64,000 nucleotides of DNA from positions 42,932-106,931 of the forward strand of contig DJXN01000004.1 in the NCBI GenBank assembly GCA_002449765.1, in the 5' to 3' direction. Shown piece after piece: positions 19,301 through 26,511 of this stretch. This DNA comes from Fibrobacter sp. UBA7003. GTDB taxonomy: Bacteria; Fibrobacterota; Fibrobacteria; Fibrobacterales; Fibrobacteraceae. The notes beneath the pieces are model-generated. The model had not been told where the DNA came from. It worked only from the letters and a program-made list of their open reading frames with translations, and did no database searches. Every line of letters begins with the position of its first letter. Within the stretch, counting starts at the first letter, position 1. The position numbers were made by a program, and so were the translations under genes.

Positions 19301-20673
19301 AGCTTGATCTTTGCAAACTGCTTCTTCTCGTCAATCGTCTGGTTCGGAATCTGCTTGGCAAACTCGGGCTTGTCGTTCACGGAGTTCACCGTGAAGCTGG
19401 CCTCGGATTCGGCACAAGCGTTGGCCGGGTCGCAGACCTTGAACTTGAGCGTTTCGGAACCGTTCCAGAACTTGTTCGGAATACTAATGGTTGCAACACC
19501 GCCGGCGATCTTCACCTTCAGGTCCTTGTTGCCGGAGACTTCCCACTTGAGCTGTTCCATCTTGTGGTCGGGGTCCTTCACGAGCTGCGAAAGCTCAACC
19601 GGCTTGAATTCCTGCTTTTCCTCGATTGTCTGTTCAGGCACATCCTTCGTGAATTCCGGCGGGTCGTTGATGGACTTCACCGTGAAGGTGGCCTTCGTGC
19701 TAACAGCCGCACCAGCGGGGTCGGTCGCCGTGAAGGTCACTGTCTCGGAACCGTTCCAGAATTCGTTCGGGATCTTGATGTTCGCAGTACCGTACTTGTC
19801 GATATCGAACTTGAGGTCCTTGTTGCCCGCGATGGTCCACTTGATCTTCGACACGTCGTCATCGACATCGCTCACGAAATCGGTCAGGGAGATGGACTCG
19901 AACTCGTTCTTCTCTTCGATGGTCTGGTCAGGAATCTTCTGGAGTACCGGCGGGTCGTTGATGGGCTTCACTGTAAAAAGGGCCGTCTTCTTATCGCTCG
20001 CATACTCGCCGTCAGTCGCCGTAAACGTAATCTTTGCAGCACCATACCAGTTGGTATCGGGGATAATGATGGTCGCCACGCGCTTCGGGTCGATTTCCAC
20101 ATTCAGGTCGCCGTCGGCTTGATCCTTACCTGCCGGTTGAATGTCGAATTCCCAAAGAATCTGGTCCTTCGGGTGGTCAGGGTCGGTCACGAAATCGTCG
20201 AGCTTAATCTTCGCGAACTGCTTGCCTTCGTCAATCGTCTGTTCGGGAATGTCCTTCATCACCGGCGGATTGTTCACGGACTCGACAGAGAAATTCACCG
20301 TCTCAGAACCAACCGCACCCTTCGTGTCTTTCGCCTCGAAGGTGATGTCTTCGGAACCGTTCCAATACTGGTCCGGCACCTGGAGGTTCGCCACGCGGTC
20401 GGCCGAGATAGTCACCTTGATACTCTTGTTGCCCGAAACGGACCACTTGATCTGCGCAGGCTTGTCCATGTCATCGGACACATAGCTGTCAAGCTTGATC
20501 GGAGCGAACTTGCCACCTTCGTTAATCGATTCGCCGGGAATCCCGTTCACAGACGGAGCGTTGTTTTCCACAGCCGGAGCGGAATCGGACGATTCCTGCG
20601 CTATAACAACAGAAGCCAAAATTCCAGCCGATGCCAGAAGGGCTGTTACAGGCCAATTCTTTCTATTCATCAT
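13318..20673 (-). CDS. Giant exported protein of 23 cadherin/Ig-like repeats
   Basis: 2451 residues with a signal peptide (about 1-25, cut after VVIA) and no TM segment afterwards. From residue 39 to about 2410 it is a chain of 23 domains of about 95-130 residues. Each starts with a PVMKDIP- or PPTLKKIP-type strand, continues QTIEEKQEF, D(F/Y)VKDPDH, LKW.VSGNK, (Y/F)WNGSETITFTVTDPEGA, and ends with SVND. The acidic DPDH and DPEGA motifs suit calcium-binding cadherin-like domains. The last domain is a more classical cadherin-like one (TPNRGFSGLDEFTFKVKDP). Every third domain carries an insert. The C-terminus is a Lys/Glu-rich tail ending in six lysines and an arginine. Probably a surface adhesin or stalk; no enzyme domain. 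GGGAG lies 7 nt before the first of two ATGs. Confidence 0.9.
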   Translation of the reverse strand: MMNRKNWPVTALLASAGILASVVIAQESSDSAPAVENNAPSVNGIPGESINEGGKFAPIKLDSYVSDDMDKPAQIKWSVSGNKSIKVTISADRVANLQVPDQYWNGSEDITFEAKDTKGAVGSETVNFSVESVNNPPVMKDIPEQTIDEGKQFAKIKLDDFVTDPDHPKDQILWEFDIQPAGKDQADGDLNVEIDPKRVATIIIPDTNWYGAAKITFTATDGEYASDKKTALFTVKPINDPPVLQKIPDQTIEEKNEFESISLTDFVSDVDDDVSKIKWTIAGNKDLKFDIDKYGTANIKIPNEFWNGSETVTFTATDPAGAAVSTKATFTVKSINDPPEFTKDVPEQTIEEKQEFKPVELSQLVKDPDHKMEQLKWEVSGNKDLKVKIAGGVATISIPNKFWNGSETLKFKVCDPANACAESEASFTVNSVNDKPEFAKQIPNQTIDEKKQFAKIKLDEFVKDADHKNSELSWDVDVKHQGKEPESGTLNVNIDESRVASIEIPDQYWNGSAVATFTCTDPEGASIKQAVTLTVTSINDKPVFTKIPDQEVEEKTELSSIVLDEFLSDPDHDISKLKVEVSGNKDIKVNINAKTREVSFKTPSELWNGSETLTFTATDPDGGVAKTTMKLSVKSINDTPVMKDIPEQTIKEKGQFKPVELDKYVEDLDHEKAKLKWSITGNHELKVSVDANRVMKVTPPSPQWNGSETLTIKVTDPEGATDERSATYTVESVNDVPEFVKQVQPQTIKEKEQFQPIKLGEMVRDLDNKNSDLTWNIEVKPAAGSKKKDAGLTVEVDAQMVAKISIPDKYWNGAEEITFTVSDPEGAKASSKAVFTVTSVNDVPTLKKIPDQMIEEKQQFNSVNLAELASDADHEFKDLKWTVTGNKQLKIDIDKNGTATIKTPDAKWNGSEKVTFTVTDPEGASAKSDAVFTVKSINDVPVMKDIPSQKIKEKEQFKTIALDDFVKDEDHDNSKLKWTFSGNKDLKVQMDSKRVVTVTAPNKFWHGEETVKFTVTDPEGAADSRSVKFTVESVNDLPVFTKPIKDQTIPEKREFAIINLADIVNDPDHKPEQLTWSFDVKGAKGAPKGYTPKLSVKVENRMARIVIPDKNWNGAEEITFKVEDPEGGKATCTALFTVTSVNDAPTIGKIDDQTIEEKQEFAPIDLASIIKDPDHPFEKLKIEVTGNKELKIDISKDGKATIKAPNKMWNGTEKVTFAVTDPEGATAKTQVAFTVKSINDVPVMKDIASQTIKEKGQFKPIELDNFVEDLDHPKNKLKWKIEGAKELKVQMDGSHKVTVTQPNPFWHGSETITFTVTDPEGASDSRKVTFTVESVNDAPEFVRELKDQSIDEKKQFQTIKLGDLVKDPDHKASEIKWSFDVKPAKLAGAEPAKKGKKGAKVAKEEENAPAGDMLKVKIDAQQVATIEIPNKYWNGAANITFTATDPEGAKVSKTARFEVRSINDSPKISDKAPQGETIREGGRFKTIDLSNLAHDPDHAASKLKWTVSGNKQLKVDMRKDNTVIVSVPDPQWSGREMLTFTVTDPEGASANHKMTFEVTRVNDPPTLAKKIPDQKIKEKEQFKQIKLDEYVKDPDNKPNELVWKVSGNKQLKAEISPSRILTVSAPDKYFWCAPETMVLIVKDPDGAETSQTVTFEITSVNDSPEMKDIPDQKIKEKGQFKDIDLNKFVRDPDHKPEQLTWTATVAKAAAAPAPKKEEKKSKKPAKKGKKGGKDEKEEEAAPAPVPADDFQVEIDNRNIAHIKIADKYWHGERNVTFTVTDPEGAKASKTANFLVESVNDAPVIKPIPIQSIQEKEHFKPIELSQFVSDPDHPFAALKFEIGSTRALKASVNSKKELVVTTPDKFWSGTEKVKVDVIDPEGAKASVQITFEVTPVNDPPTIKRIAGQKIKEKERFEPVDLSKAAEDPDNKPSELKWSVSGNKQLKVDIKGSRAMVVTPNPNWFGKETITFTVKDPSGATASSNATFEVTPVNDPPTLKPVQPFVIEEKRQFQPFDFSKVVNDPDNKLEELKWTLDNDKPGAKDAPAKKGKKHKHAEPEEAPVKHELIFNISDKGVLTCETPNKFWNGTETVTVNVFDPSGEKASVNVKFTVKPVNDPPVVKEIPGQETLEGKSFKPIKLDQYVSDPDHKAHEIKWKVTGAKFLDVMISGGREAVVKPKKQDWFGEETLVFMAQDPAGGMDKTVVKFVVKHVNAVPVMRDIPDYTIKEDDHGGVIAVIKLDQYARDKDHRNEELKWSWSGNKFLDVKHDKYKRTITVAQPHENWNGKPERITFTVSDPDGAKASKTATFTVTAVNDPPVAKSQTYMVQEGETLKVPASEGLFAGVSDADGEKPVSAQLVQRPRNGKIDLNERDGSFTYTPNRGFSGLDEFTFKVKDPGGVYSKVETAEVNVTFKMKDLRGNAPKPAPKVEEPKEEEKPAKEDKKGKKKKKKR
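13430..20560 (-). repeat. Tandem array of 23 domain-coding repeats with about 900-bp higher-order period
   Basis: About 300-bp units encode the domains of the giant protein. Inserts sit at the same site, after the LKW strand, of domains 2, 5, 8, 11, 14, 17 and 20, near positions 20125, 19225, 18320, 17417, 16480, 15490 and 14527. That gives a three-unit super-repeat of 0.90-0.99 kb. Confidence 0.85.
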
Positions 20674-21106
20674 TCAATATCTCCCTTTATACACTTACAC
20701 AAGCAATCCATCGCTTTTGTCGCGAAACAAAAACAAAACACGCTTGCCATATCATGCGTGATATCGGCTCCAAATATAATGTATTTATTTTACAAAAATC
20801 GCGTTTTTTCGCAAAAAAAAGCATTTTGCTTTAACAAAAAAAACGAAAAAACGACATAACTCGTTGATACTCAACAAGTTAGCCCTCAAAAACGAGGTCT
20901 TCTTCCAACTTGGAATAGTGAGGTAAATCTTCATCCGGTCCTGCATCCTGTTTTTATTTAGTTCCCCATCCCGTTTTTACAAAAACTTTACATTTAATCG
21001 GGACAAAAAGTTCCGAAAATTAACTTTCCGAGTTGACGAAACAATGACAACACGAGTGCAAAAAATTATCTTTGCCTCAAACAACAAACAAAAGCTAGGA
21101 CTAAAT
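20674..21106. other. AT-rich divergent intergenic region
   Basis: 433 bases with no convincing gene. Visible: a TATATTTGG box on the minus strand (20770-20778), a possible -10 for the giant protein with no clear -35; an A/T palindrome around TTTTTTCGCAAAAAA (20804-20818); the palindrome TTCCAA-C-TTGGAA (20903-20915); and a direct repeat CATCC(T/C)GTTTTTA near 20944 and 20966. Confidence 0.5.
20903..20918. promoter_or_regulatory. Palindrome TTCCAACTTGGAATAG, copy 1 (possible operator)
   Basis: A 13-bp perfect dyad around a single central base. The identical 16 bases recur at 40413-40428, the other large divergent intergenic region of the window. No regulator can be assigned. Confidence 0.35.
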
Positions 21107-21517
21107 ATGAAATTCGTATTCCTCTGCGACGCCAACTACCTCAAGGGCGACCTGGTAAACTTCGTGAACAACTTCCCCACCAACCACGAGCTGGTGACCA
21201 TGACGAGCGATGACCTGCTGCAGTCCAAGTCCGTCATGGAAGGAACCTTCGCCATCCTCGCCGAACGCGCCACGTGGCAGAAGAACTTCAGCCTGTTCCG
21301 TTACTTCGGCCTGCTCCCGATGCTCGAAGTGCTCCCGCTCGGTGTCGTTTCCCGCGGCCGCCGCGGCGAACCGCTCAAGGGCAGAAGCCAGAACAGGAAC
21401 CAGGAAATCTATTTCAACCCCTCCGCAAGCCCCGAAGAACTCTACATGCAGGTCGACAAGTTCGTTGCCGCCCCGCCTAGCGGATTCTCGTACCCGAGAG
21501 GCTCCGCAAAGGTCTAA
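21107..21517 (+). CDS. Small cytoplasmic protein of unknown function, partner of the M23 gene
   Basis: 136 residues from ATG 21107 (AGGA 6 nt upstream). A longer frame from 21044 lacks a ribosome site. Not recognised. It starts with a beta strand (MKFVFLCDANY) and has a conserved-looking basic region (GVVSRGRRGEPLKGRSQNRN). No signal peptide or TM segment. Its stop is only 6 nt before the start of the membrane M23 peptidase gene, so the two are probably translated together and may function together. Confidence 0.6.
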   Translation: MKFVFLCDANYLKGDLVNFVNNFPTNHELVTMTSDDLLQSKSVMEGTFAILAERATWQKNFSLFRYFGLLPMLEVLPLGVVSRGRRGEPLKGRSQNRNQEIYFNPSASPEELYMQVDKFVAAPPSGFSYPRGSAKV

Positions 21518-21523
21518 GCCCCC

Positions 21524-23035
21524 ATGCAGCGGGAGGTTCTCGACTACCTGTACGCTCAGGGCGAGTTGGTGCTTGCGATATTCCCCGGAAATCCGGCACC
21601 GCGCGAAGCCCTCGAAAAATATGCGCTGGCCCTGAACGCTGGCGCATCTTTTGTTCTGTTTGACTACAGCAGAAGCAACGACGGGAACACGGGTATCGCG
21701 CTTGCGGATCTCTACACGAGGGCCCTCACAAACGATGAACTCCAGACTTTGCAGGCAAAGGCCGCAAGTGGCCTTGTGTTCGGCGGCTTCAGCGCCCCTC
21801 CAAACTCGGAAGAAAGCTTCAGGCTGTTCTACCGCAACCTTCAGCAAATCAAGGCCATCACGCCGCACGTTGTCGGCCTGTTTTCTGGCAAGTCCACGGA
21901 AAACATTGACTCCAATCTGGTCCATATCGCAAAGCTGATTTTAATCGGGTGCGAAAATGCAGATGACGCGAGCGCGCTCGTCGAAGACAGCCCCGCATTG
22001 CAGAAAGGATGCATTCTTTGGCTCAACGACAAAGCCCCCGACAAGAAGCGCTTTCCCAGAACCTTCAAGGCCGTCCGGCGTGGATTTTCCAAGTATATGC
22101 CGGCAAAGCTTACCTTCGGCGAAAACCCGCAGGCCTTCGCCGAAAATACCGCCTGGATTCTCAAGGGAGAAATCCTCCGCAAGAATCCGATGGACGGCAT
22201 CCCGAAGCTATTCTGCATCCTTTTCCCGCTGCTGCTCGTCGCGGCCATCCTGCTCCCCTTTATCTACCCCACCAATGTAGATGCAAGCCACTCCAACATG
22301 CGCGACCGCATTCCCGAAAGGAACAAGATTGCCATGGCACCATCGTTCGAATACACCTTCGACGGCAAGGAGAACCTGTGGCGCATCGCACGCTACGCCC
22401 TGGGCCGATTCAACGCAGTCATTTCCAACGAAAAGATGATTCGCGACTACCTGGACGAAACCATTCAGGAGAACGGCTACAAAGGCGGAGGATGGGAAAA
22501 GAATATCATGGGAGTCCCGCCGCAGGGAACCGTCATCAAGTTTACAAGGCCCACGGACCAGGCCAATTCCTCGGCAGATTCCATCGGCGCGGCATGGAAA
22601 TACTGGACATCGATTTTCTCGGACAGCATCGCCTACATCACCGAATTCTATCACGAACGCGCAACCAGCCAGAACCGCAAGCACAACGGCATCGATGTCG
22701 CCGGACGCCAGGGCGCCCGCATCCTTGCCCCCTTCTCCGCAAAGGCCTTCACCAAAAGGGATGAACGGGGCGGAATCGTTATCGGTCTCGTCCGCGAAAA
22801 GGACGTGATGCTGTTCATGCACTGCGACCAGCTCCTTTACCTCGACGGGCAGGAAGTCATGCAGGGCGACCCCATCGCGACTGTAGGCATGACGGGCCAC
22901 ACCACGGGACCGCACGCGCATATCGTAACCGGGCTCGTAGACAAAAGGGGCGGAAGCCGCATCGGCAACGTTTCGTACAAAGTAATAGACCCGATTACCT
23001 GGTACTACAAGTTCAAGCCAACCAGCAGCAGATAG
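21524..23035 (+). CDS. Membrane-anchored M23 (LytM-type) peptidase with large cytoplasmic N-domain
   Basis: 503 residues. Residues about 1-220 lack a signal peptide and show alternating strands and helices (unrecognised domain, presumably cytoplasmic). One TM segment spans about 228-246. The rest is periplasmic and ends with an M23 metallopeptidase domain: zinc ligands in HNGIDVA (about residue 388) and GPHAHI (about residue 465), so it looks catalytically competent rather than a degenerate activator. A segment after the TM (EYTFDGKENLWRIARYALG) resembles a LysM-like motif. Likely cuts peptidoglycan cross-links. The start at 21524 has a poor ribosome site and may depend on coupling to the preceding gene. 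Confidence 0.75.
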   Translation: MQREVLDYLYAQGELVLAIFPGNPAPREALEKYALALNAGASFVLFDYSRSNDGNTGIALADLYTRALTNDELQTLQAKAASGLVFGGFSAPPNSEESFRLFYRNLQQIKAITPHVVGLFSGKSTENIDSNLVHIAKLILIGCENADDASALVEDSPALQKGCILWLNDKAPDKKRFPRTFKAVRRGFSKYMPAKLTFGENPQAFAENTAWILKGEILRKNPMDGIPKLFCILFPLLLVAAILLPFIYPTNVDASHSNMRDRIPERNKIAMAPSFEYTFDGKENLWRIARYALGRFNAVISNEKMIRDYLDETIQENGYKGGGWEKNIMGVPPQGTVIKFTRPTDQANSSADSIGAAWKYWTSIFSDSIAYITEFYHERATSQNRKHNGIDVAGRQGARILAPFSAKAFTKRDERGGIVIGLVREKDVMLFMHCDQLLYLDGQEVMQGDPIATVGMTGHTTGPHAHIVTGLVDKRGGSRIGNVSYKVIDPITWYYKFKPTSSR

Positions 23036-23072
23036 CCCCCTGTGACAGCAATCACGCGAGCAAGCAACCGAA

Positions 23073-23110
23073 CCCGTGACGAGCGTCACGGGCAATCTTT
23101 TATTTTTCTT
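23073..23110 (+). terminator. Terminator after the M23 gene
   Basis: CCCGTGAC/GTCACGGG stem with GAGC loop, followed by CAATCTTTTATTTTTCTTTTTT. Confidence 0.75.
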
Positions 23111-23231
23111 TTTTGCCCGCCAAGTAAGTAAATAATTACAAATTCACCATCGCCAAGACGTCCGCATTTAAATAACTTTGTTTTCAGTTTAGGGATAGAA
23201 GGGAATTGGTAATCTTTAAGGAGATTTATAA

Positions 23232-23666
23232 ATGAAGTTTGGATATGTGGCCTCCCTACTTTTTTCTGCAGCACTGTTGGCCGGCTGCTCTGGAATCAAA
23301 ACACCTTCGGCGGATCTCGCCAGTCACGACTCGCGTCATGACATCCCCGCTATCGACCAGATGATTGTCGATATGAAGCAGGACTACATTCAGGCATGCT
23401 ACCTGCCGGTCGCCAAGAGGGAACCGCCCGTCAATGCCTGCCAGACGGAACTCTTCCAGATGCTCGAACGCCGTTACCACCACGACTACACCCAGAGGCA
23501 CGTGGACATGGCGAGCAACGACCTCTTCTTCAAGGACGTGAACACGAGGATTTCGGACCTCGTCCGCAAGGATCGTGAAGTCGGCAACGCCGCCCGCAGG
23601 GCCTTCAACAGCACTAGTGAGATGATGGCCTACTACCGCGAGGCCTACAAGTTCGAGACGAACTAA
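23232..23666 (+). CDS. Small lipoprotein
   Basis: 144 residues. AAGGAG lies 9 nt before the ATG. Lipoprotein signal ends LLAGC (cysteine about residue 19). The mature part is helical with two further cysteines (QACYLP and NACQTEL) that could pair. Function not recognised. Monocistronic: terminators lie on both sides (23073 and 23685). TAACTTTG about 50 nt upstream resembles the -10 element seen before other genes here. Confidence 0.65.
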   Translation: MKFGYVASLLFSAALLAGCSGIKTPSADLASHDSRHDIPAIDQMIVDMKQDYIQACYLPVAKREPPVNACQTELFQMLERRYHHDYTQRHVDMASNDLFFKDVNTRISDLVRKDREVGNAARRAFNSTSEMMAYYREAYKFETN

Positions 23667-23684
23667 GTAAAATCCGGGGTCAAT

Positions 23685-23718
23685 CGGGGTTGCGCAAGAC
23701 AGCGCGGCCCCGTTTTTC
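23685..23718 (+). terminator. Terminator between the lipoprotein gene and leuC
   Basis: CGGGG ... CCCCG with an inner TTGCGC/GCGCGG pairing, followed by five T residues. The leuC promoter-like box TATATTTGG overlaps its end at 23719-23727. Confidence 0.75.
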
Positions 23719-23760
23719 TATATTTGGGCCGCATAAATCAAACTCAAAAGAGACAAAATC

Positions 23761-25170
23761 ATGGGAAAATCACTCTATCAGAAGATTTTTGAAAGCCACA
23801 CGGTAGCAAAGCTCCCGAGCGGCCAGTGCCAGCTCTTTATCGGGCTCCACCTCTGCCACGAAGTCACGAGCCCGCAGGCTTTTGCGCAGCTCCGCGAAGA
23901 AGGCCAGAAGGTTCTGTTCCCGGAACGCACTTTCGCCACGGTGGACCACATCATTCCGACCACCTTCCCGGAACGTAACCGCCCGCTCCAGGACAGCATT
24001 TCCGAAGAGATGTTCTCCCACATTGAAAACAACACCAAGAACAACGGCATCAAGTTCTTTGGCCCCGCCACCGCCGAACAGGGCGTTATCCATATCGTGG
24101 GCCCCGAAGAAGGCGTGACCCAGCCGGGCATGACCGTTGCCTGCGGTGACTCCCACACGGCAACGCACGGTGCCTTCGGTGCTATCGCGTTCGGTATCGG
24201 TACCAGCCAGGTGGCCGACGTTCTCGCCACCCAGACGCTCGCCATGAGCCCCTTGAAGACTCGCCGCATCAAGTTCACCGGCAAGCTCAAGCCGGGTGTG
24301 ACCGCCAAGGACGTGGCCCTCGCCTACATCGCAAAGCTCGGCGTGAATGGAGGCGTTGGCTACGCTTACGAATTTGCCGGTCCGGTCATCGAAGAAATGG
24401 GCATGGAAGGCCGTATGACGGTCTGCAACATGGCTATCGAAGGTGGCGCCCGCGTCGGTTACTGCAACCCCGACGAAAAGACTTTTGAATACCTCAAGGG
24501 CCGTCCGTATGCCCCGAAGGCTGACAAGTGGGACGAAGCCGTTGCTTACTGGAAGTCCGTCGCTACCGACGCCGACGCCCAGTTTGACGACGAAGTCGAA
24601 ATCAACTGCGACAACCTCGAACCGATGGTCACCTGGGGTATCACTCCGGCTCAGGCCATCCCGCTCAACGGCAACATGCCGAAGATCGACGAATTCGAAG
24701 GCAGCGAAAAGAAGGTCATCTCCGAAGCCTACGAATACATGGGCTGGGAAGAAGGTTCCAAGATGATTGGCCGCCCGATCGACATCGCTTTCGTGGGTAG
24801 CTGCACCAACGGCCGCCTCTCCGACTTGCAGGCCGCCGCCGAAATCATCAAGGGCCACAAGGTCGCCCCGACTGTGAAGATGTGGGTCGTTCCGGGTTCC
24901 ATGAAGATCAAGGTGGAAGCCGAACAGCTCGGTCTCGACAAGATCTTTAAGGAAGCCGGTGCCGAATGGCGCGAAGCAGGCTGCTCGCTCTGCCTCGCCA
25001 TGAACCCGGATAAGCTCAAGGGTCGCCAGGTCAGCGCAAGCTCCAGCAACCGTAACTTCAAGGGTCGCCAGGGCAGCCCGACGGGCCGCACCATCCTCAT
25101 GAGCCCCGCCATGGTGGCTGCAGCCGCCATCGAAGGCAAGATTACCGACGTCCGCAAGTACATCAAGTAA
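23761..25170 (+). CDS. leuC: 3-isopropylmalate dehydratase large subunit
   Basis: 469 residues, standard length. Aconitase-family enzyme that, with LeuD, isomerises 2-isopropylmalate to 3-isopropylmalate in leucine synthesis. The three [4Fe-4S] cysteines are present: Cys348 in GSCTNGR, Cys408 and Cys411 in GCSLCLAMN. Also [13 protein letters not shown] and [11 protein letters not shown]. leuD follows after 19 nt with its own AAGGAG, so leuCD is an operon. No leuA or leuB in the window. Confidence 0.97.
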   Translation: MGKSLYQKIFESHTVAKLPSGQCQLFIGLHLCHEVTSPQAFAQLREEGQKVLFPERTFATVDHIIPTTFPERNRPLQDSISEEMFSHIENNTKNNGIKFFGPATAEQGVIHIVGPEEGVTQPGMTVACGDSHTATHGAFGAIAFGIGTSQVADVLATQTLAMSPLKTRRIKFTGKLKPGVTAKDVALAYIAKLGVNGGVGYAYEFAGPVIEEMGMEGRMTVCNMAIEGGARVGYCNPDEKTFEYLKGRPYAPKADKWDEAVAYWKSVATDADAQFDDEVEINCDNLEPMVTWGITPAQAIPLNGNMPKIDEFEGSEKKVISEAYEYMGWEEGSKMIGRPIDIAFVGSCTNGRLSDLQAAAEIIKGHKVAPTVKMWVVPGSMKIKVEAEQLGLDKIFKEAGAEWREAGCSLCLAMNPDKLKGRQVSASSSNRNFKGRQGSPTGRTILMSPAMVAAAAIEGKITDVRKYIK

Positions 25171-25189
25171 CGCTAAGGAGATTTAAAAA

Positions 25190-25792
25190 ATGAATTCTAT
25201 CGACATTGTTAAAGGTTCCGGCGTTCCTGTACGCGGCAACGACATCGATACAGACCGTATCATCCCGGCACGCTTCCTCAAGTGCGTCACGTTCGAAGGC
25301 CTCGGCGACAACGCCTTTGCCGACGATATCGCAGGCCTCGCCGCTCAGGGCAAGGTCCACCCCTTCCGCGATCCGGCCTACAAGAACGGCTCCATCCTCG
25401 TCTCGAACCAGAACTTCGGTTGCGGTTCCAGCCGCGAACACGCCCCGCAGGCTCTCAAGCGCTGGGGCATCCGCGCCATCATCGCCGAAAGCTACTCCGA
25501 AATCTTCTTCGGTAACTGCGTGGCCATTGGCGTTCCTTGCTACAAGGTGAGCCACGAAGTGGCCGACAAGATCCTCGCCTGGATCGAAGCACACCCGAGC
25601 GAAGAACTCGTCACCAGCACCGAAAGCCGTACGCTCAAGATGGGTGACGAAACCATCGAGCTGATACTTGCCGATGGCCCCCGCGGCCAGTTCCTCGACG
25701 GTTCCTGGCACGCACGTTCCGCCCTCATGGCCAACGCCGACAAGGTGCAGGAACTTGCCAGCAAGCTGCCGTACATGCAGTTCCTTAAGTAG
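25190..25792 (+). CDS. leuD: 3-isopropylmalate dehydratase small subunit
   Basis: 200 residues, the swivel domain of isopropylmalate isomerase. Motifs: GNDIDTDRIIPARFLK near the N-terminus and GCGSSREHAPQAL. AAGGAG 8 nt upstream of the ATG. The TAG stop at 25790-25792 is also the first three bases of the inverted-repeat element described next. Confidence 0.96.
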   Translation: MNSIDIVKGSGVPVRGNDIDTDRIIPARFLKCVTFEGLGDNAFADDIAGLAAQGKVHPFRDPAYKNGSILVSNQNFGCGSSREHAPQALKRWGIRAIIAESYSEIFFGNCVAIGVPCYKVSHEVADKILAWIEAHPSEELVTSTESRTLKMGDETIELILADGPRGQFLDGSWHARSALMANADKVQELASKLPYMQFLK

Positions 25793-25891
25793 ACGAAAGA
25801 ACGGCGCAGAGCGCCTGTAGACGAAAGACGATAGATTTTTCTCAAAGATCTTTCGTCTATCGTCTAAAGCGAAGCGTTCTTTCGTCTAAAG
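25790..25891. repeat. Inverted-repeat element without gene (AGACGAAAGA family)
   Basis: Left half: TAGACGAAAGAACG, hairpin GGCGC-AGA-GCGCC (25803-25815), TAGACGAAAGACGATAGATT. After about 10 nt comes an inverted right half ending GTTCTTTCGTCTA. The left half matches the reverse complement of 34244-34290 almost base for base. It looks like a deletion derivative of the gene-bearing unit at 33844-34290. Confidence 0.8.
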
Positions 25892-25898
25892 AAAAAAA

Positions 25899-25930
25899 GC
25901 GTCCAGTTTAAAAGCCTGGGCGTTTTTTTT
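25899..25930 (+). terminator. Terminator of leuCD
   Basis: GCGTCCAG/CTGGGCGT stem preceded by an A-run and followed by nine T residues, just beyond the repeat element. Confidence 0.85.
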
Positions 25931-25973
25931 TATATTCTTTTTATAATTACCCATAATTCACAAGGCATTTTTG

Positions 25974-26462
25974 ATGACTAGCGATATAAAAAAAAGTTTT
26001 TTGTTTACAGTGGCCAGCATAATTGTCTTCATTGAAACGATTATTGTCGATTTAATATACATGGGCGATAAAAGGGTGGTAATTTTTCTGCTGATCAGCA
26101 TCGTTCCCTTTTCTTGGCTTACGTTTGCAATTCTGAAATCAAAATCAATAAAAGACAATCCACTTATAATAACAAAGCCCTTTAGTTTTCGTGGAATAGG
26201 CAAGCCTGAAGAAGACTCTCTTTTTTGGAGTATTATTATATTCCAAATAGCGCTATTCTTTCATTGTATAATCAGCATCGCAAAACCCGACATTGATACC
26301 AAAATACTTTCTATAAGCGTTTTATTAAGTTGGTTTACAATTGGAGCATTTACTCTTTTATGCATAAAATCATTTAGGCGATGGAAAAAGTCAAAAAACC
26401 TGCAAGACCTACTTTTCGACTGGCCTTTTAAAAACAAATCGTTGCCGAACAAATTAGAATAA
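25974..26462 (+). CDS. Four-TM membrane protein, AT-rich
   Basis: 162 residues from ATG 25974 (AAGG 9 nt upstream). Four hydrophobic segments in two pairs: about residues 8-30 and 36-53, then 81-99 and 107-127. A basic C-terminal tail follows (FRRWKKSKN). Not recognised. Its base composition is clearly more AT-rich than leuCD and the genes after it, suggesting acquisition. Sits alone after the leuCD terminator. Confidence 0.6.
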   Translation: MTSDIKKSFLFTVASIIVFIETIIVDLIYMGDKRVVIFLLISIVPFSWLTFAILKSKSIKDNPLIITKPFSFRGIGKPEEDSLFWSIIIFQIALFFHCIISIAKPDIDTKILSISVLLSWFTIGAFTLLCIKSFRRWKKSKNLQDLLFDWPFKNKSLPNKLE

Positions 26463-26511
26463 ATCAAATCCAATCCAATAAAGAAAGACCTTTATCACTA
26501 CATTTCAACTC

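Noticed and set aside
13430..20560. CRISPR-like or satellite repeats
   Set aside because: The repeats are in-frame coding units of a domain chain and diverge as proteins do.
13300..20859. Plus-strand open frame of about 2500 codons opposite the giant repeat protein
   Set aside because: The minus-strand protein has a signal peptide, ribosome site, terminator and clear domain repeats; the opposite frame stays open only because codon usage avoids the relevant triplets.
21044..21106. N-terminal extension of the small protein at 21107
   Set aside because: No ribosome site before 21044, while AGGA stands at the right distance from ATG 21107.
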